Positions 21,558 to 24,646 of a stretch of 24,646 nucleotides of DNA are shown one piece after another. The notes beneath the pieces were generated by a model. The model saw only the letters and a program-made list of their open reading frames with translations. It ran no database searches and had not been told where the DNA came from. The stretch's first letter is position 1, and the number at the start of each line of letters is the position of its first letter. The position numbers and the translations under genes were made by a program. Origin of the DNA: an uncultured Erysipelotrichales bacterium (lineage in GTDB: Bacteria; Bacillota_I; Bacilli_A; Erysipelotrichales; Coprobacillaceae); contig CAJTTM010000033.1 in NCBI GenBank assembly GCA_910579135.1, forward strand, positions 1-24,646. Reading direction: 5' to 3'.

Positions 21558-23384
21558 ATGTGTGGTTATGTAGGTTTGTTTTATAAGAATTCAAAACAGT
21601 GTGTAGAATCTAAAACTATAGAAAAGTGTTTGCAATCTATACAACATCGTGGTCCAGACGATTCTGATATTCAATATTTTAATAAAGCTATATTAGGATT
21701 TCAAAGATTAAGTATTATTGATTTAGAGAATGGGAGTCAACCTTATTCAAAAAATCAATATACAATTGTTTTTAATGGTGAGATATATAATTATCAAGAA
21801 ATAAGAGAGGGTTTGATTCAAAAAGGCTATTCGTTTGAAACGCAATCAGATACTGAGGTTTTATTAACTTCGTATATAGAGTATGGGAATGATTGTGTAC
21901 ATTATTTAAGAGGAATGTATAGTTTTATGATTTGGGATAACCAAAACGAAAGAATGTTTGGAGCTATAGATTATTTTAGTATTAAACCTCTTTATTATAT
22001 AGATACTGAGGATTATATAGCGTTTTCTTCAGAGTATAAAGCATTGCTTCCATTGTTAAAAACAAAAACAGTTGATAAAGAAGCTTTACAAAATTATTTA
22101 TCTTTTCAGTTTGTACCATTAAATAAAACGATGTTAAAAGAAGTCAAGAAAGTCCCAGCAGGACATTATTTTACTTTTGAAAATGAAAAGTTAAACTTTA
22201 ATCAATATTTTCAAATTTTTTATCAACAACAACCTACTGATAAAGAAGATATCTATCGTGTTATGCGAGATTCAGTAAAAAAACATATGATTGCAGATGA
22301 AGAAGTGGGAGTGTTTTTATCTGGTGGAATTGATTCGACTATCATAGCAACGCTCGCAAGTCAAATAAACCCTAAAATCAAATCTTTTACAGTGGGGTTT
22401 GATATAGAAGGATATAATGAAATGGATATTGCAAAAGAAACTGCAAAGACATTAAATATAGAAAATTATTCACATATCATTACTCAAAAAGAATATATTG
22501 AAAGTTTATCTAATGTTGTAATGAAAATGGATGATCCAGTTGCTGATCCTTCTGCAATAGGTGTTTATTTCTTAAGTCAAAAGGCAAGTGAGTATGTGAA
22601 AGTTGTGTTGAGTGGTGAAGGATCTGATGAATTATTTGGAGGATATAATATTTATAAAGAATATTATAGTCTTCAACCTTTTTCTTATTTACCTAGTATA
22701 ATAAAAAAATGTATATATCCTATAGTTAAATATCTTCCTAATATAAAAGGAAAGAATTATTTATTAAGAGCAATAACTCCACTTCATTTGCGCTATATTG
22801 GAAATGCGAAAATATTTGAAAATGAAGAATTAAAACAAGTGATGAAAAATATAAATCCTAATAATACATATCAGCATATTTTATCTTCTTTATATAATGA
22901 CTGTAAAAAGAATCAATATGATTATGTGACAACAATGCAGTATATTGATATGAATACTTGGCTTCAAGGTGATATTTTAATGAAAGGTGATAAGATGAGC
23001 ATGGCTCATTCTTTAGAGTTAAGAGTTCCTTTTTTAGATAAAAAGGTTATGGCTATCGCAAGTCGACTATCTTTAAAGCAAAAGGTCAATAGAAAAAGTA
23101 CAAAGGTTTTATTAAGAGAAGCGTTTTGTAATATTATTCCAAGTCATGTTGTGAATAGAAAAAAATTAGGTTTTCCTACTCCTATTAGAGTTTGGTTGAA
23201 AAGTGATTTAGGAGAAGTTGTAAAAGATACGATTCAAAAGGCAGATGTTGATGAATATATTCATAAAGATTATGTATTACATCTTTTAGATGAACACCAA
23301 AAGGGTATTAAAGATAATTCTCGTAAGGTGTGGACTATTTTTATTTTCTGTTTGTGGTATCAACTTGTTATTGAAGATGTTTAA
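21558..23384 (+). CDS. asnB: asparagine synthetase (glutamine-hydrolysing)
   Basis: 608 residues. Met is followed by Cys2, the nucleophile of the glutaminase domain (1-200), with RLSIIDL, FNGEIYNY and SDTEVLL in place. The synthetase domain (about 230-608) has the ATP pyrophosphatase loop SGGIDS at 255-260 and the downstream KVVLSGEGSDELFGGY. Ammonia from glutamine is transferred to aspartate with ATP. The protein is intact and of the usual length for the long AsnB type. Some AsnB-like enzymes instead amidate wall precursors or peptides; the region gives no direct sign of that. It stands alone behind a repeat array and a G10 ribosome site, and is followed by a fragment of a second copy. Confidence 0.9.
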   Translation: MCGYVGLFYKNSKQCVESKTIEKCLQSIQHRGPDDSDIQYFNKAILGFQRLSIIDLENGSQPYSKNQYTIVFNGEIYNYQEIREGLIQKGYSFETQSDTEVLLTSYIEYGNDCVHYLRGMYSFMIWDNQNERMFGAIDYFSIKPLYYIDTEDYIAFSSEYKALLPLLKTKTVDKEALQNYLSFQFVPLNKTMLKEVKKVPAGHYFTFENEKLNFNQYFQIFYQQQPTDKEDIYRVMRDSVKKHMIADEEVGVFLSGGIDSTIIATLASQINPKIKSFTVGFDIEGYNEMDIAKETAKTLNIENYSHIITQKEYIESLSNVVMKMDDPVADPSAIGVYFLSQKASEYVKVVLSGEGSDELFGGYNIYKEYYSLQPFSYLPSIIKKCIYPIVKYLPNIKGKNYLLRAITPLHLRYIGNAKIFENEELKQVMKNINPNNTYQHILSSLYNDCKKNQYDYVTTMQYIDMNTWLQGDILMKGDKMSMAHSLELRVPFLDKKVMAIASRLSLKQKVNRKSTKVLLREAFCNIIPSHVVNRKKLGFPTPIRVWLKSDLGEVVKDTIQKADVDEYIHKDYVLHLLDEHQKGIKDNSRKVWTIFIFCLWYQLVIEDV

Positions 23385-23428
23385 AAAATATACCAATTTG
23401 CACATTTGATTGAAAATAGTTAATAAAT

Positions 23429-23629
23429 ATGGATTGTTTATATCGTTTAAGAGGAATGTATAGTTTTATGATTTGGGATAATCAAAATGAAAGTCTGTTT
23501 GGTACTATAAATTGTTTTAGTATTAAAGCTCTTTGTTGTATAGATACAGAGGATTATGCTGTGTTTTTATCAGAATATAAAGCGATACTTCCATTGTTAA
23601 AAGCTTCAAAAAGATGTAAATATTATTAA
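23429..23629 (+). pseudogene. fragment of a second asparagine synthetase gene
   Basis: About 60 codons from YRLRGMYSFMIWDNQNES to KAILPLLKAS match residues of the asnB glutaminase domain encoded at about 21889-22068 (for example LRGMYSFMIWDNQNE is identical). The two copies differ at many bases and residues, so this is an older tandem copy or the remnant of a different allele rather than a fresh duplication. It has no ribosome site, no Cys2 and no synthetase part. Confidence 0.8.
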
Positions 23630-23665
23630 TGTCATAACTTTCATATCAAACATTTATACAAAATA

Positions 23666-23698
23666 AAAACCATGCCTAAAAAAGACGTGGTTTTCTCT
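23666..23698 (+). terminator. terminator-like hairpin
   Basis: AAAACCATG pairs with CGTGGTTTT (one G-T pair) around an A-rich loop, followed by CTCT. It probably closes the asnB region. Confidence 0.55.
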
Positions 23699-23800
23699 GC
23701 GGCTATAAGCCTTTGTTGTTTGCTCGCGAAGGCGCAGTTTTCACTTCGTTCAAGCTATCGCGTTTGACTCTCGCTATCCCTCAAAGGGATTTTATTTTGC
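23695..23800. other. GC-richer non-coding block
   Basis: This stretch is clearly richer in G+C than its neighbours and has CGCGAAGGCGC, TCGCG and two copies of GCTATC. The open frames across it are short and lack ribosome sites. It may be a dispersed repeat or the relic of an acquired element; its function is not seen. Confidence 0.4.
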
Positions 23801-23834
23801 TTTCTTTCTCTTCTCTTATTCATTTTCACATCTC

Positions 23835-24197
23835 CTATTCTATAACTTCTTCAAAATATCCATCTTTAGAATTTCTTATTTCATCATATTCCTTTTCAAA
23901 GATATATGCTCTGTAACAACAAAATGCAGAAACAACAACCAATAGTATAACAATAGAGACTTTAATAAATTTTGTTATATTTACTTTTTTTAATAAATCA
24001 TCATTATCTACATTTTGATAATATGTACTTATCATATCTTTTGGTTCACCTAGCTCTTTTACAATATTGTTATAGTCACAATCTTTTAAAAGATCTAATC
24101 TTTTTTCTAATGAATTTAAAAACTCTTTTTCCCTCTTACCATATATAGGCATTAACTTTTTAACATTCTTATAATATCTCTTGCTATCCTTCATCAT
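23835..24197 (-). CDS. HAAS-type (DUF1700/DUF6120-like) membrane protein
   Basis: 120 residues. The N-terminal helical domain (about 1-65) has the pattern of HAAS signalling proteins: KRYYKNVKKLMPIYGKREKEFLNSLEKRL and VKELGEPKDMISTYY. One transmembrane helix follows (about 74-96) and a short acidic tail. Such proteins are encoded directly after PadR regulators and are thought to transmit membrane signals to them or to act as anti-sigma-like partners; the exact action is not known. The gene overlaps the PadR gene by 14 bases, so the pair is co-translated. Confidence 0.75.
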   Translation of the reverse strand: MMKDSKRYYKNVKKLMPIYGKREKEFLNSLEKRLDLLKDCDYNNIVKELGEPKDMISTYYQNVDNDDLLKKVNITKFIKVSIVILLVVVSAFCCYRAYIFEKEYDEIRNSKDGYFEEVIE

Positions 24198-24519
24198 AGT
24201 CCCCCTTAAACAAACAATCTAATGACTTAACAAGATTATAATAATCTTCTAATCCCTTTGTTAAATATTCTTTCCCTTTATCTTCCAAATGGTAGTAAAC
24301 CCTTATCTTATTACCTACAGTTTGTGGATAACTCGTAATATATCCTTCATCTAACATCTTATAAATAAAAGGATACATTGTTCCTTGTTTTGGAACAATT
24401 TGTCCCTGTGTTATATTTTCCACTAACTTTGTCATTTCATAAGCATAACTATCCTTCTTTTGAAGAACGCTTAAAATAATCAGATCAAACTTTATAAAGT
24501 AATTTGTATTCTTCGCCAC
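24184..24519 (-). CDS. PadR-family transcriptional regulator
   Basis: 111 residues with the PadR winged helix: FDLIILSVLQKKDSYAYEMTK, the recognition region GTMYPFIYKMLDEGYI and a wing with NKIRVYYHLEDKGKEYL. A C-terminal helix for dimerisation follows. The start is GTG at 24519, with only a weak GGGTG upstream, so a slightly different start is possible. PadR proteins repress their own operon and often nearby transporters or membrane stress genes. It is first in an operon with the HAAS-type membrane protein. Confidence 0.83.
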   Translation of the reverse strand: MAKNTNYFIKFDLIILSVLQKKDSYAYEMTKLVENITQGQIVPKQGTMYPFIYKMLDEGYITSYPQTVGNKIRVYYHLEDKGKEYLTKGLEDYYNLVKSLDCLFKGDYDEG

Positions 24520-24538
24520 AATATTTCACCCACTATCA

Positions 24539-24566
24539 ATTATACACAATGGTTTTAAAAAATCAA
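24539..24566 (-). promoter_or_regulatory. promoter of the PadR operon
   Basis: On the minus strand TTGATT (24566-24561) and TATAAT (24544-24539) are spaced 16 bases apart, 20 bases upstream of the GTG start. Confidence 0.5.
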
Positions 24567-24646
24567 TATATCGTAAAACAAATAAGTGTAGATGTCAAGC
24601 AAAATTGAAAATGTCTTAAAAAATGTTAAACATGAGCACCGTTTTC

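Noticed and set aside
23713..23916. 67-residue open frame across the GC-richer block
   Set aside because: It lacks a ribosome site, runs into the antisense of the HAAS gene and shows no family features.
1..24646. CRISPR array, rRNA or tRNA genes
   Set aside because: No regularly spaced long direct repeats, cloverleaf or rRNA-like segments were found by reading; a covariance-model scan was not possible.

Overview
This is a very AT-rich chromosomal segment from a low-GC Firmicute. Strong purine-rich ribosome sites, class B sortase, PhoP/PhoR-type signalling, an Rpn-type PD-(D/E)XK protein and zinc-ribbon membrane proteins suggest a gut anaerobe of the Erysipelotrichia/Coprobacillus type. That placement is inference from style and gene families, not from a marker gene. 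No rRNA, tRNA, CRISPR array or complete insertion sequence was seen.

Layout. 1-152 is the C-terminal tail of a wall-anchored surface protein. 230-1874 is a head-to-head junction between an RpiR-type regulator that has lost its start codon and a TIM-barrel (DUF7916-like) gene that has lost its N-terminus. 2011-2574 is a duplicated DUF1294 membrane protein. 2726-4553 is an SDR plus aldo/keto reductase operon. 4597-5955 is a GH1 6-phospho-beta-glucosidase. 6186-8541 is a PhoP/PhoR-like two-component system. 8731-9633 is the Rpn-type protein. 9773-11301 holds two tandem zinc-ribbon membrane paralogs, and 11305-12207 a PAP2 phosphatase plus MarR regulator operon. 12396-13901 is a secreted Ig/FnIII protein. 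14026-15857 is ychF overlapped by a class B sortase gene. 15991-16684 is a decayed RhuM-Fic gene. 16738-18167 is an amidase plus HAD phosphatase operon. 18298-21362 holds an M50 membrane protease and a shortened ClpC-like ATPase. 21558-23384 is an asparagine synthetase, followed by a fragment of a second one. 23835-24519 is a PadR regulator with an HAAS-type membrane partner.

Shared themes. Several genes act on the cell envelope: the sortase substrate tail and sortase B, the amidase, the PAP2 phosphatase, the secreted Ig-like protein and the zinc-ribbon membrane proteins. Most operons are closed by clear intrinsic terminators, several of them bidirectional between convergent genes. The window also shows repeated decay: the regulator/TIM-barrel junction, the RhuM-Fic gene and the asnB fragment.

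The most unusual signal is upstream of asnB. Four TTTACA-like hexamers sit at exact 11-bp steps ahead of a TATAAT box with no good -35, as at promoters activated by OmpR/PhoP-type regulators. Downstream, the ribosome site is a run of ten G residues in an otherwise AT-rich sequence, a candidate slippage (phase-variation) switch. A shorter array of the same hexamer type lies upstream of the PhoP-like regulator in this window, so the two may be linked.
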